Positions 33,596 to 40,811 of a stretch of 64,000 bases of DNA are shown piece by piece. Numbering within the stretch: the first letter of the stretch is position 1; each line of letters starts with the position of its first letter. Source of the DNA: Oscillospiraceae bacterium (lineage in GTDB: Bacteria; Bacillota; Clostridia; Oscillospirales; Oscillospiraceae). The stretch covers positions 24,902 to 88,901 of the forward strand of contig CACYHB010000007.1 in the NCBI GenBank assembly GCA_902774015.1, read 5' to 3'. Both the position numbers and the translations under genes were made by a program. The notes under the pieces are model-generated. The model saw nothing but the letters and a program-made list of their open reading frames with translations, had not been told where the DNA came from and did not search any database.

Positions 33596-34018
33596 TTATG
33601 AGAAGTTTTGGGTCGACGTTGGCGTAAAGGGAGGGGGAGTGCTGCTGTCATATGTGCCCGTAGGGTATAATAAACCGGTTTTGCCGTCACCGAGGAAATA
33701 TACGTCGTACTGATCGACAAAATAATTCGTTGGGAAGGTATAGCTTTCTGTGAGCAACAGATAGGTATAATTACTGTAAAAATTTATGTTGTTCAACCAC
33801 CTGTTCGCAGAAGTACTCCCTTCCAGTACGATCGATGTGCTGGTTTTATCATCGATATCTTCGTTGCTGCTCAGTATAGTCCGCAATCCATTCCCGTCCA
33901 GATCGATATATTTCGCCTCCGATGAAAGAGAAACACCCGCCATCTGCGCGCATGCGGCTACGTATTCATTCGAAGCAAAGCCTTCGACCAAAATCTTCGG
34001 CATCGTCCAGATTGTCAT
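33596..34018 (-). CDS. Leader-bearing small protein C (relative of A and B)
   Basis: 140 residues from the ATG at 34018 (AGGAGG 8 nt upstream). The leader MPKILVEGFASNEYVAACAQ keeps the W-x-x-P...VE-x-F-x-x-NEYVA pattern of A and B but is diverged at DNA level, so it is not part of the inverted repeat. The body has YIDLDGNG, a YDVYFLGDG strand and ends TQNFS, matching the pattern of A and B. It is far from the maturation genes (6 kb) and has its own strong promoter, as expected for a substrate served in trans. AT-rich. Function unknown. Confidence 0.78.
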   Translation of the reverse strand: MTIWTMPKILVEGFASNEYVAACAQMAGVSLSSEAKYIDLDGNGLRTILSSNEDIDDKTSTSIVLEGSTSANRWLNNINFYSNYTYLLLTESYTFPTNYFVDQYDVYFLGDGKTGLLYPTGTYDSSTPPPFTPTSTQNFS

Positions 34019-34136
34019 GCTGATTCCTCCTTGGGGAAAAGAAAAGCAACCGCGCAGCGCGGAAATACTACTCGGATAACAGAAATGCTGCGTCCCTTGC
34101 ACACGGATAACAGAAAATTCCATGATACACTATTTG

Positions 34137-34165
34137 ATTTTACATAACTTGCCATGGCTTGTCAA
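34137..34165 (-). promoter_or_regulatory. Strong promoter for gene C
   Basis: Minus strand TTGACA (34160-34165), 17-bp spacer, TAAAAT (34137-34142): the same hexamers and spacing as the gene A promoter. The 5' UTR (34019-34130) contains GGATAACAGAAA twice, about 30 nt apart; otherwise nothing is seen in it. Confidence 0.8.
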
Positions 34166-34327
34166 CGGTTTTTCCATTTATTGTAATTTAAGCAGTCCCC
34201 TTTATTCCCTGTGAAAGCCGCCTGTGCTCCCCGTTTGCGGGGGAAGGCGCCTTCTGACCCGGGCAGCGGACAGCGCACATCCCCACGACAGGATCCGCGT
34301 CGGCTGAAGAAAAGCCTCCGGCGTCCG

Positions 34328-34356
34328 TTGACAAAAAGAGCTGCGATTGCTATAAT
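34328..34356 (+). promoter_or_regulatory. Consensus promoter for mini-sortase-substrate operon
   Basis: TTGACA at 34328-34333, 17-bp spacer, TATAAT at 34351-34356, a perfect sigma-A match, 34 nt before the ATG at 34391. Confidence 0.88.
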
Positions 34357-34390
34357 CCTTTTAGAATCATTGCAAAGGAGCATTTTCAAA

Positions 34391-34612
34391 ATGAAACGTC
34401 TGATTGCGATCCTTTTGATTGTCCTGATATTTGCCAGCCTTTCCGTGACCGCCTATGCCACCTACAACAGCAACCAGGGCGGCAATCACACCCCGTCCGG
34501 CGGCGGCAGTTCCTCCGCTCCGCAGACCGGCTCCGGCCTCGTGCTGGCGCTGGCGGCCGTGGCCTGCGGCGCTGGCGGCGTGTTCGCCTATTCCCGCAAA
34601 CAGAGCAAATAA
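34391..34612 (+). CDS. Tiny sortase substrate: signal peptide, short linker, PQTG sorting signal
   Basis: 73 residues. A signal peptide (MKRLIAILLIVLIFASLSV, cleavage after AYA near residue 23) is followed by a Gly/Ser/Asn-rich stretch, then APQTGSG, a hydrophobic segment (LVLALAAVACGAGGVFAY) and the charged tail SRKQSK. That is the layout of a cell-wall sorting signal with PQTG in place of LPxTG. Cleavage at both ends would leave only about 23 residues attached to the wall. A class B sortase gene starts 8 nt later. AAGGAG lies 10 nt upstream of the start. It could be a spacer, a peptide signal or a pilus-like subunit; unresolved. Confidence 0.78.
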   Translation: MKRLIAILLIVLIFASLSVTAYATYNSNQGGNHTPSGGGSSSAPQTGSGLVLALAAVACGAGGVFAYSRKQSK

Positions 34613-34620
34613 AGCTAATC

Positions 34621-35520
34621 ATGCGCGATAAGAAGAAAATGTATCGTACGATCAGCATCGTCAGTTTCTTGGTGATGCTGATCTCGCTTATTGCCCTGGT
34701 TGGCATTTTTCTCCTTTACCGCTGGTCGGACGGGCAGTATCAGGACCTGGCCCGACTGGCGAGAGGCATCCGCGCTGAGCTGGAAGAGATCGCGGAGCAG
34801 ACGGAGCCTTCCCCGAGCGTGACGGAGGAGCCGCTGCCTGAGAGCGGCCCGGTGGTGCCGGTAGTGCCCGTTATGCCGGAGGCAAGCCCGGAGCCGGAGC
34901 TTGCCCCCATCCCGGTGGATTTTGATTATCTGCGGGAGCTCAATCCGGACATAATCGCCTGGATCCTCGTGGACGGGACGGATATCGATTACCCCGTGCT
35001 GTACGACAGCACGCGGGAGCGCTTTTACCTGAGCCACAATTACGCCGGAGCCTATACCATGTACGGTTCCATCTTCATGCTATCCGAATGCCGGCGGGAT
35101 TTTGCCAATTTCAACAGCGTCGTCTACGGCCACAATATGCTGGACGGGCGCATGTTCGCTCAGCTTCACCGCTTTGAGAAGCAGGAGTTTTTCGACGAGC
35201 ACGACAGCATCCTGATCTACACGCCCGACCGGGTGCTGGAATACCGGATCTTCGCCGCATACATGACCGACAAGCTCAACCAGATCGTGAATTTCGACGA
35301 CGCCACCGAGGAGACCCGCCAGGCCTATATCGACCGTATTTTCTCCCATGAGGCGCGCGCCATCTTTCGCGAGGGCGTGAGCGTGACGCCGGACGACCGG
35401 ATCGTGACGCTCTCCACCTGCATCGGCAATCCCGCCAACCGCTATCTGGTGCAGGGAGTGCTGGTAAGCGAGCAGCCGGGCGTCTACGTGCCGCAAACCG
35501 AGGAAAGCAATGCAGGATAA
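34621..35520 (+). CDS. srtB: Class B sortase
   Basis: 299 residues: N-terminal membrane anchor (residues 12-32), a Pro/Glu-rich spacer, then a sortase B domain with DYPVLYDSTRERFYLSH, YGSIFMLSECRRDFANFNSV, VVYGHNM (catalytic His), VTLSTCI (catalytic Cys) and an Arg in NRYLVQGVL. It cleaves sorting signals and attaches proteins to the wall or to each other. The immediate upstream partner has a PQTG motif; class B enzymes commonly use NPxTN-like or related motifs, so the match is not guaranteed. It lacks a clear ribosome site, so translation may be coupled to the upstream gene. Confidence 0.92.
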   Translation: MRDKKKMYRTISIVSFLVMLISLIALVGIFLLYRWSDGQYQDLARLARGIRAELEEIAEQTEPSPSVTEEPLPESGPVVPVVPVMPEASPEPELAPIPVDFDYLRELNPDIIAWILVDGTDIDYPVLYDSTRERFYLSHNYAGAYTMYGSIFMLSECRRDFANFNSVVYGHNMLDGRMFAQLHRFEKQEFFDEHDSILIYTPDRVLEYRIFAAYMTDKLNQIVNFDDATEETRQAYIDRIFSHEARAIFREGVSVTPDDRIVTLSTCIGNPANRYLVQGVLVSEQPGVYVPQTEESNAG

Positions 35521-36649
35521 AAGAGAAGAGACCGTGCCCTCTGCGGCGGCGGAAGATAAACAGAAAACGGGCAGCCCGGAGCGGACGTTGGCCATCGTGC
35601 TGGCCTCGATCGCCGGGCTGCTGGTGCTGCTTGTCCTTGCGGCGGGGGGCTTCCTGCTCTATTCCCGCTCGCTGCATGGAAACATGTTTGCCGAGCGCAG
35701 CTCCGAGGGCATGCGGATGCTGCGGGAGCAGCAGGCCGCGGCTGTGACGCCGGAGCCTTCTCCGACCCCGATCCTCGCGGATCTCGACGCCGACTGGATC
35801 GACAGCGAGGGCCGCGCATGGCGCTATAAGGACAACGTGGTGACCGTGCTGCTGATGGGTGTGGATTACATGTGGAAGTCCTACCATTGGAAGAGCGGGA
35901 CCACGTTCAACGGCGGAAACGCGGACGTGCTGGCGCTGGCGGTGCTGGACCTGAACGAGGAGAGTCTGCATGTCCTGTATATTCCGCGCGACACCATGAC
36001 AGACGTACTGGCCGTGGATCCGGAGGGCAATTATGAGGACACGATCTATACCAATATCAGCGCCGCCCACAGTTACGGAGACGGTGGGGAACTGAGCTGT
36101 GAACTGACGGCGCAGGCAGTGTCCAATCTGCTCTGCGGAGTCCATATCGACCGTTATGCCGCCGTCAATACGGACGCTGTCAACGTGATCAACAATCAGC
36201 TGGGCGGCGTGGAGATCACGCTGGATAAGGACTATACGGAAATCTACCACAGCCTGACGGAAGGCAGCACCGTGCGCCTGGACAACTGGCTGCTTCAGCG
36301 GATGATCTCCTACCGGGACAAGCGGGAAATCGACGGCGCCTATGACCGGGGCCTGCGGGATCTGAAGATCCTGCGCGCCATGTTCGATCAGTTCAAGGAC
36401 ATGGCGAAGGAGGACCCGGGGCTGACCCTGAAGATGGTCAAATCTCTGGATGGCTATCTCCACACAAATCTGACCCTGGACGAAATCAGTTTTCTGGCCC
36501 AGCGCGTATTGAAAATCCCACTCGGCGACAAGCCGGTGGTGAGCCTCAAGGGCGAAAACCGTTCCGGGGAGCAATACGTGGAATTCTATCCGGACGAGCA
36601 GTGGCTGCACGACTATGTGGCCGAGACCTTCTTCGTCCCCGTCCAGTAA
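35510..36649 (+). CDS. LytR-CpsA-Psr (LCP) family protein
   Basis: 379 residues: a cytoplasmic start, membrane helix (residues 25-47), Pro-rich spacer, then an LCP core with VTVLLMGVDYMW, ADVLALAVLDLN, HVLYIPRDTMTDV (conserved Arg-Asp), GVHIDRYAAVNTDAV and a later YDRGLRDLKIL in place of the usual R-x-x-RQ block. It is more diverged than the copy at 32506. It starts inside the sortase gene (11-nt overlap), so it is one operon with sortase and mini-substrate. Confidence 0.85.
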   Translation: MQDKREETVPSAAAEDKQKTGSPERTLAIVLASIAGLLVLLVLAAGGFLLYSRSLHGNMFAERSSEGMRMLREQQAAAVTPEPSPTPILADLDADWIDSEGRAWRYKDNVVTVLLMGVDYMWKSYHWKSGTTFNGGNADVLALAVLDLNEESLHVLYIPRDTMTDVLAVDPEGNYEDTIYTNISAAHSYGDGGELSCELTAQAVSNLLCGVHIDRYAAVNTDAVNVINNQLGGVEITLDKDYTEIYHSLTEGSTVRLDNWLLQRMISYRDKREIDGAYDRGLRDLKILRAMFDQFKDMAKEDPGLTLKMVKSLDGYLHTNLTLDEISFLAQRVLKIPLGDKPVVSLKGENRSGEQYVEFYPDEQWLHDYVAETFFVPVQ

Positions 36650-36654
36650 GAAAG

Positions 36655-36684
36655 CAGAGCCTGTGACCGAAGTCACAGGCTCTG
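36655..36684 (+). terminator. Terminator of the sortase operon
   Basis: 13-bp stem CAGAGCCTGTGAC / GTCACAGGCTCTG with a CGAA tetraloop, then TTGTTGTTG. An almost identical hairpin ends the operon at 39288-39313. Confidence 0.75.
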
Positions 36685-36727
36685 TTGTTGCCTTAGGCGT
36701 TCTGCATGGATACAGCTTAGGAAAACC

Positions 36728-36756
36728 TTGAATTGCTGCGAAAATGAGAATATAAT
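36728..36756 (+). promoter_or_regulatory. Promoter for the glycosyltransferase pair
   Basis: TTGAAT at 36728-36733, 17-bp spacer, TATAAT at 36751-36756, followed by an AT-rich stretch. Confidence 0.75.
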
Positions 36757-36868
36757 AATTTTATTATAGACGCAAAGGCAGCTTGAATCTTGAAACTGGG
36801 ATCGGATGGTAGCCAAGTCCGCCTCCCGTATGTTTCGGATCCGCTGCCGCAGTTTTACGGGTATACGA

Positions 36869-38059
36869 ATGAAGATACTGTTTCTGAATCAGTTTTTTAC
36901 CCCTTCGGTGAATTCCTCTGCGACGCTTCCGTATGACGCCGCCCGCTATCTCGTCGGACAGGGCTTTGCGGTGGACGCGCTTGTGGGCTACCCGAAGGAA
37001 TACAATATGGGCCTTGCCGTTCCCCTGCGGGAGAGCGTGAGCGGGATCTCCGTGCGCAGACTGCGGTATCTCCAGCTCAAACGCAGCGGCAAGATCGGTC
37101 GCCTGATCAACTATTTTTCGTTTACCGCCGCCGTGCTTCTCCATTTGCATTTGCTGAAGCACTATGACTGCGTCGTGGTGTTCTCCAATCCGCCGATCCT
37201 GCCGCTGGCTGCGGTCCTGGCCCGCCGCCTGTACGGTACGCCCTTTCTCTTCGTCGCTTACGACGTTTACCCGGAGGTGGCCTATCCCTCCGGAAGCATT
37301 CGCCCGGGTTCTGCCGTCGACCGCGTGATGAAGCGCATCAACCGCTCGCTGTACGCCGGGGCCTCCGGTGTCGTCGCCCTTACGGAGGAGATGCGGCAGT
37401 TCCTGCTCGCCTCCCGGCCCGAACTCAGTCAGGACCGGGTGAGAGTCATCCACAACTGGGCCTTTGAGGAAGAGCGGTATACGACGGATCGGGCCGCCGA
37501 CGACGGAGAGTTCCTGGTCACGTATTTCGGGAATATGGGCATCTGTCAGGAGATGGATACGCTGATGGACGCCGCCGCGCTGCTCAGGGACGACAGACGG
37601 ATCCGATTCCTGTTCGTCGGTTTCGGGACCAAAGAGGCTGCGCTGGAAGAACGGGCGCGGCGGGAGAAGCTTGAGAGGGTCCGCTTCGAGGGGCATTTGA
37701 CCGGCAAGCGCTTTACGGATGCGGTTTCCGGCAGCGGATGCACCGTTATCACGCTTGCGGAAGGGCTTCGCGGCACCTGCGCGCCCAGCAAGTATTACAG
37801 CTCCCTCTGTCTGGGACGCCCGATCCTGAGCATTACGGAACCCGGATCCTATCTTCCGGCGGAAATCGAGCGGGAGGGGATCGGTTTCGGAACGCGGATC
37901 GGTGACGCCGAAACGCTGCGGGATCATATCCTGTGGCTGGCGGAGCATCCGGAGGAATGTGACGCCATTGGGGAAAGGGCGCGGGCTCTGTACCGGAGGA
38001 AATACGCCCGCGAAAAGAGCCTGTCCGCTTATGCGCAGTGGCTGCGCGAACTGAAATAG
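36869..38059 (+). CDS. Glycosyltransferase, GT4 family (WbuB-like)
   Basis: 396 residues from the ATG at 36869, chosen because MKILFLNQFFTPSVNSSATL is the usual opening of this group; the ribosome site is weak and the frame is open to 36806. Seen: FSNPPILPLAAVLA, FVAYDVYPEVAYPSG in the acceptor half; VTYFGNMGICQEMDTLMDAA, FLFVGFGTKEAAL and GTCAPSKYYSSLCLGRPIL in the donor half. Similar to WbuB-type fucosyl/N-acetylglucosaminyl transferases in general pattern. The product likely feeds one of the two polysaccharide loci. Confidence 0.87.
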   Translation: MKILFLNQFFTPSVNSSATLPYDAARYLVGQGFAVDALVGYPKEYNMGLAVPLRESVSGISVRRLRYLQLKRSGKIGRLINYFSFTAAVLLHLHLLKHYDCVVVFSNPPILPLAAVLARRLYGTPFLFVAYDVYPEVAYPSGSIRPGSAVDRVMKRINRSLYAGASGVVALTEEMRQFLLASRPELSQDRVRVIHNWAFEEERYTTDRAADDGEFLVTYFGNMGICQEMDTLMDAAALLRDDRRIRFLFVGFGTKEAALEERARREKLERVRFEGHLTGKRFTDAVSGSGCTVITLAEGLRGTCAPSKYYSSLCLGRPILSITEPGSYLPAEIEREGIGFGTRIGDAETLRDHILWLAEHPEECDAIGERARALYRRKYAREKSLSAYAQWLRELK

Positions 38060-38121
38060 CCGCTGCGGTCTTTGCATCGGGCGAAAAGGAAAAATCAGAC
38101 GAAAGCGCGGAGGGCGGGAAC

Positions 38122-39297
38122 ATGAAAGTATTGCATATCAATTCCGTCGCCGCCTTCGGCAGCACGGCGACGATCGCGGAAGACCTCTGCCGGGGTCTGG
38201 AAGCACGCGGCGGGCGGGCTGTGCTGGCCTACGGACGCGGAGACGCCTCTGATAAAGCTTCCTGTATCCGCATCGGCTCTCCCTTGTCTGTCCTGGCCCA
38301 CGGCGCCGCCTCCCGGATCTCCGACCGGCACGGCCGGTATTCCCTTGCGGCGACCGCAGCCTTTCTCCGCCGGGCGGAAGCCTTCCGGCCGGATCTGGTG
38401 CATCTGCATAATCTGCACGGATATTATCTGAATTACCCGATGCTGTTTGCCTGGCTGCGGGACAAAAAGCTCCCCGTGGTTTGGACGCTTCACGATTGCT
38501 GGGCCTTCACCGGCCATTGCGCGCACTTCATCCCCTCCGGCTGCGAAAAGTGGCGGAGCGGATGCGGCGCCTGCGGGCAGAAGGGGAGCTACCCGAAAAG
38601 CCTGCTGGCGGACGCCTCCTCCCGCAACCATGCGGACAAACGCCGCTGCTTTACCGGCCTGGATACGCTCACCGTGGTGACCCCAAGCGAATGGCTCAAG
38701 AGCCTCGCCGGGCAGTCTTTCCTGGGCGCGTACCCGATCCGATGCATTCACAACGGCGTGGACCTGGGGCTTTTCCGGCCGGACGGGCCGGAATATCCGC
38801 CCCTGTCGCATAAGGAAGACAGGATCCTGCTGCTGGGTGTCGCCGGCTCCTGGGCGGAGAATAAGGGCCTGGAAGATTTCTTTCGCCTCCGGCAGCTGCT
38901 GGACGCGCGGTATCGGATCGCGCTGGTCGGTCTCAGCCCCGCGCAGCTTGCCTCGCTGCCCGAAGGGGTGGAGGGCTTCGGCAGGATCCGTTCGGCCGAA
39001 GAGCTGGCAGCGATCTACCGCAGCGCAGATCTGTTTCTCAATCCCAGCTACGCCGACACCTATCCGAGTACGCAGCTGGAGGCGCTGGCAAGCGGGACGC
39101 CGGTGCTGTGCTATGATACGGGGGGATGCGCCGAGGCCCTGGCAGACAGGCGCTGCGTTGTTCCCCGCGGGGACGTCGTGGCGCTGGCGGGAGCGATCCG
39201 TGCGGAAGCGTGGAGGGACTGCGTCTTTCCTGCCCGTGACCGCCTGGATAAGCAGCGCGCCATCGCAGAATATCTGTCATTGTATGAAAGCCTGTGA
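38122..39297 (+). CDS. Glycosyltransferase, GT4 family
   Basis: 391 residues from the ATG at 38122 (GGAGGGCGGG upstream). Seen: KVLHINSVAAFGSTATIAED, LVHLHNLHGYYLNYP, WTLHDCWAFTGHCAHF with Cys-rich GCGACGQ, IHNGVDLGLFRP, LFLNPSYADTYPSTQLEALA (E-x7-E-like) and CYDTGGCAEAL. This WTLHDxWxxTGHC subgroup is common in capsule clusters, and the gene at 50664 belongs to a similar subgroup. It starts 62 nt after the previous GT gene. The stop codon lies within the terminator stem at 39288. Confidence 0.88.
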   Translation: MKVLHINSVAAFGSTATIAEDLCRGLEARGGRAVLAYGRGDASDKASCIRIGSPLSVLAHGAASRISDRHGRYSLAATAAFLRRAEAFRPDLVHLHNLHGYYLNYPMLFAWLRDKKLPVVWTLHDCWAFTGHCAHFIPSGCEKWRSGCGACGQKGSYPKSLLADASSRNHADKRRCFTGLDTLTVVTPSEWLKSLAGQSFLGAYPIRCIHNGVDLGLFRPDGPEYPPLSHKEDRILLLGVAGSWAENKGLEDFFRLRQLLDARYRIALVGLSPAQLASLPEGVEGFGRIRSAEELAAIYRSADLFLNPSYADTYPSTQLEALASGTPVLCYDTGGCAEALADRRCVVPRGDVVALAGAIRAEAWRDCVFPARDRLDKQRAIAEYLSLYESL

Positions 39298-39313
39298 CCG
39301 AAGTCACAGGCTT
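39288..39313. terminator. Terminator between convergent genes
   Basis: 11-bp stem AAGCCTGTGAC / GTCACAGGCTT with a CGAA loop, between the plus-strand GT gene and the minus-strand esterase. Its core is the same as the hairpin at 36655. Confidence 0.7.
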
Positions 39314-39330
39314 TCCGTGCTGTATTGCTT

Positions 39331-40368
39331 TCAGAACAGAAGCTGCAGGGCGTTGAAGAGCTCGGTGCTCCAGACCGTCCAGTCGTGGCCGCCGGCCGTG
39401 AGGTGCAGCCAGGCGTTTTCCCCTTCCCGCAGGCGGGGGTCCGCCCCGGTGAGCGTGGCGTAGCATCGCTCCTCCGAGGGGCGCGCCACGTCGCCGGTGC
39501 CGGCGGCGGCATAGTAGAGCGCAATGTCGTATTCGCTGTACTCCGGGGAGTCCAGGATCCGGCTGAGCCAGGGAGCGTCCCCGTCGCCGGAGAAGCAGAG
39601 AAAGCCCGAGAAAAAGGGCAGACTCAGGCCCATCCCGCTCTCGTAGGTGTAGTAGGAGCCCCAGGAGGCGCCGCCGATGGCGAAGTGCTCCCGTGCGGCG
39701 GCCAGATCCTCCGGCTCGGGAGAGGCGGCGTAGCTGCCGTATTCGGCGGCCACGTACGGAAGGATCGTGTCCTTCAGTTCATAGGCGAGCTGATCATACT
39801 GAGTAGTGCGTCTGCCGTCGCCCACGCACATATAGAGACTCGGACAGACTACGATGAGCGGCTCGATGCGCCCCTCGTTGATCATGTTGTCCAGCACCGT
39901 GCGCAGGGCAAGCGCCTCTCCGCCCACGGGGTGGAGATCGCTCAGCCAGCTCTGCTCGCTGCCGCCCAGCCCGTGCAGCAGGACGAGAACGTTGTATGCC
40001 CGCCCGCTCTCCCAGCCGAAGGGGAGATAGATCTGCACCGGGCGGCTCACGGCCTCCTGGGTCTCCCAGTCCACCGTGTCATAGCTCCAGTCCAGCAGCG
40101 TTCCGGCGTTCGGACAGGGGCGGCGATACCGCTCGGGCAGCAGATCGTCATAGAGAATCGGCTCCGGCCGGGGGCGGATCTCCCCGGTCGGAAGCGGAGA
40201 GGAGGGGGGAGGCTCCGTCGCCGGGGCGGGGCTCGGAGAAGGCTCGGAGGCGACTGCCGCCTCAGGGGCGGCGGAAGGCGCGGGAGGCGGGAAGCTTCCG
40301 CAGGCGCAGAGCAGCAGCAGCACGGCAAGCAGCAGCGCAAGCACACGGCCGCGGCCGGATCGAAGCAT
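39331..40368 (-). CDS. Secreted lipoprotein esterase (Esterase_D/feruloyl-esterase-like)
   Basis: 345 residues from the ATG at 40368 (AAGGGGG upstream). Signal peptide LALLLAVLLLLCACG with a lipobox ending LCA-C, then a Pro/Ser/Glu-rich linker (residues 25-65), then an alpha/beta hydrolase: VLVLLHGLGGSEQSW, LIVVCPSLYM, the nucleophile elbow GGASWGSYY near residue 235, and a late GGHDWTVW with the catalytic His. Probably removes ester-linked groups from plant polysaccharide, mucin glycans or the cell's own polysaccharide. It has no operon partner. Confidence 0.85.
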   Translation of the reverse strand: MLRSGRGRVLALLLAVLLLLCACGSFPPPAPSAAPEAAVASEPSPSPAPATEPPPSSPLPTGEIRPRPEPILYDDLLPERYRRPCPNAGTLLDWSYDTVDWETQEAVSRPVQIYLPFGWESGRAYNVLVLLHGLGGSEQSWLSDLHPVGGEALALRTVLDNMINEGRIEPLIVVCPSLYMCVGDGRRTTQYDQLAYELKDTILPYVAAEYGSYAASPEPEDLAAAREHFAIGGASWGSYYTYESGMGLSLPFFSGFLCFSGDGDAPWLSRILDSPEYSEYDIALYYAAAGTGDVARPSEERCYATLTGADPRLREGENAWLHLTAGGHDWTVWSTELFNALQLLF

Positions 40369-40421
40369 AAGAACGCCCCCTTCCCTGTGATCTGCATGAG
40401 TCGCAGCTCGGATACGCGACA

Positions 40422-40450
40422 ATTGTAGCACAATCCCCCGGGCCCTTCAA
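40422..40450 (-). promoter_or_regulatory. Promoter of the esterase gene
   Basis: Minus strand TTGAAG (40445-40450), 17-bp spacer, TACAAT (40422-40427). Confidence 0.6.
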
Positions 40451-40452
40451 GC

Positions 40453-40481
40453 TTGCGCCGGACGGGAAAGCGTGCTATCAT
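40453..40481 (+). promoter_or_regulatory. Promoter of the phasin-like/AarF operon
   Basis: TTGCGC (40453-40458), 17-bp spacer, TATCAT (40476-40481); back to back with the esterase promoter. Confidence 0.5.
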
Positions 40482-40526
40482 GAAAACAGAAAAATCGGGC
40501 CTTGCCCGGAAAGAGAGGATCATCCG

Positions 40527-40811
40527 ATGGAAAAAAAGACGGAAGGAACGCTGCGCAAGCTGTTTCTGGCCGGCGTCGGCGCGCTGGATCTGGGAGCCGA
40601 GAAGCTGGGCGAGTGGGTCGATCGCTGTGCCGAACAGGGAGAGAAGACGGTGGCCAGGGGGCGCGCATTGAATGAGGAACTGCGCCGCACGGTGAAGGAA
40701 GCGGCGGAGAAGCCCGCGCAGGCGCCTGTGATCGATCCGGAGAAGCTCACGGCCGAGCAGCGGCGCGAGCTGCTGGAGAAGCTGCAGGCACTGGAGAAGC
40801 AGGAGCACTGA
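40527..40811 (+). CDS. Small phasin-like/coiled-coil protein
   Basis: 94 residues, almost wholly helical: LFLAGVGALDLGAEKLGEWV resembles the amphipathic start of phasin-like proteins (PF05597-type), followed by a charged coiled coil (LTAEQRRELLEKLQALEKQ). Such small proteins are repeatedly found directly before AarF/UbiB genes in Clostridia, as here (1-nt overlap). It may guide the kinase-like protein to membranes; unproven. Confidence 0.72.
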   Translation: MEKKTEGTLRKLFLAGVGALDLGAEKLGEWVDRCAEQGEKTVARGRALNEELRRTVKEAAEKPAQAPVIDPEKLTAEQRRELLEKLQALEKQEH

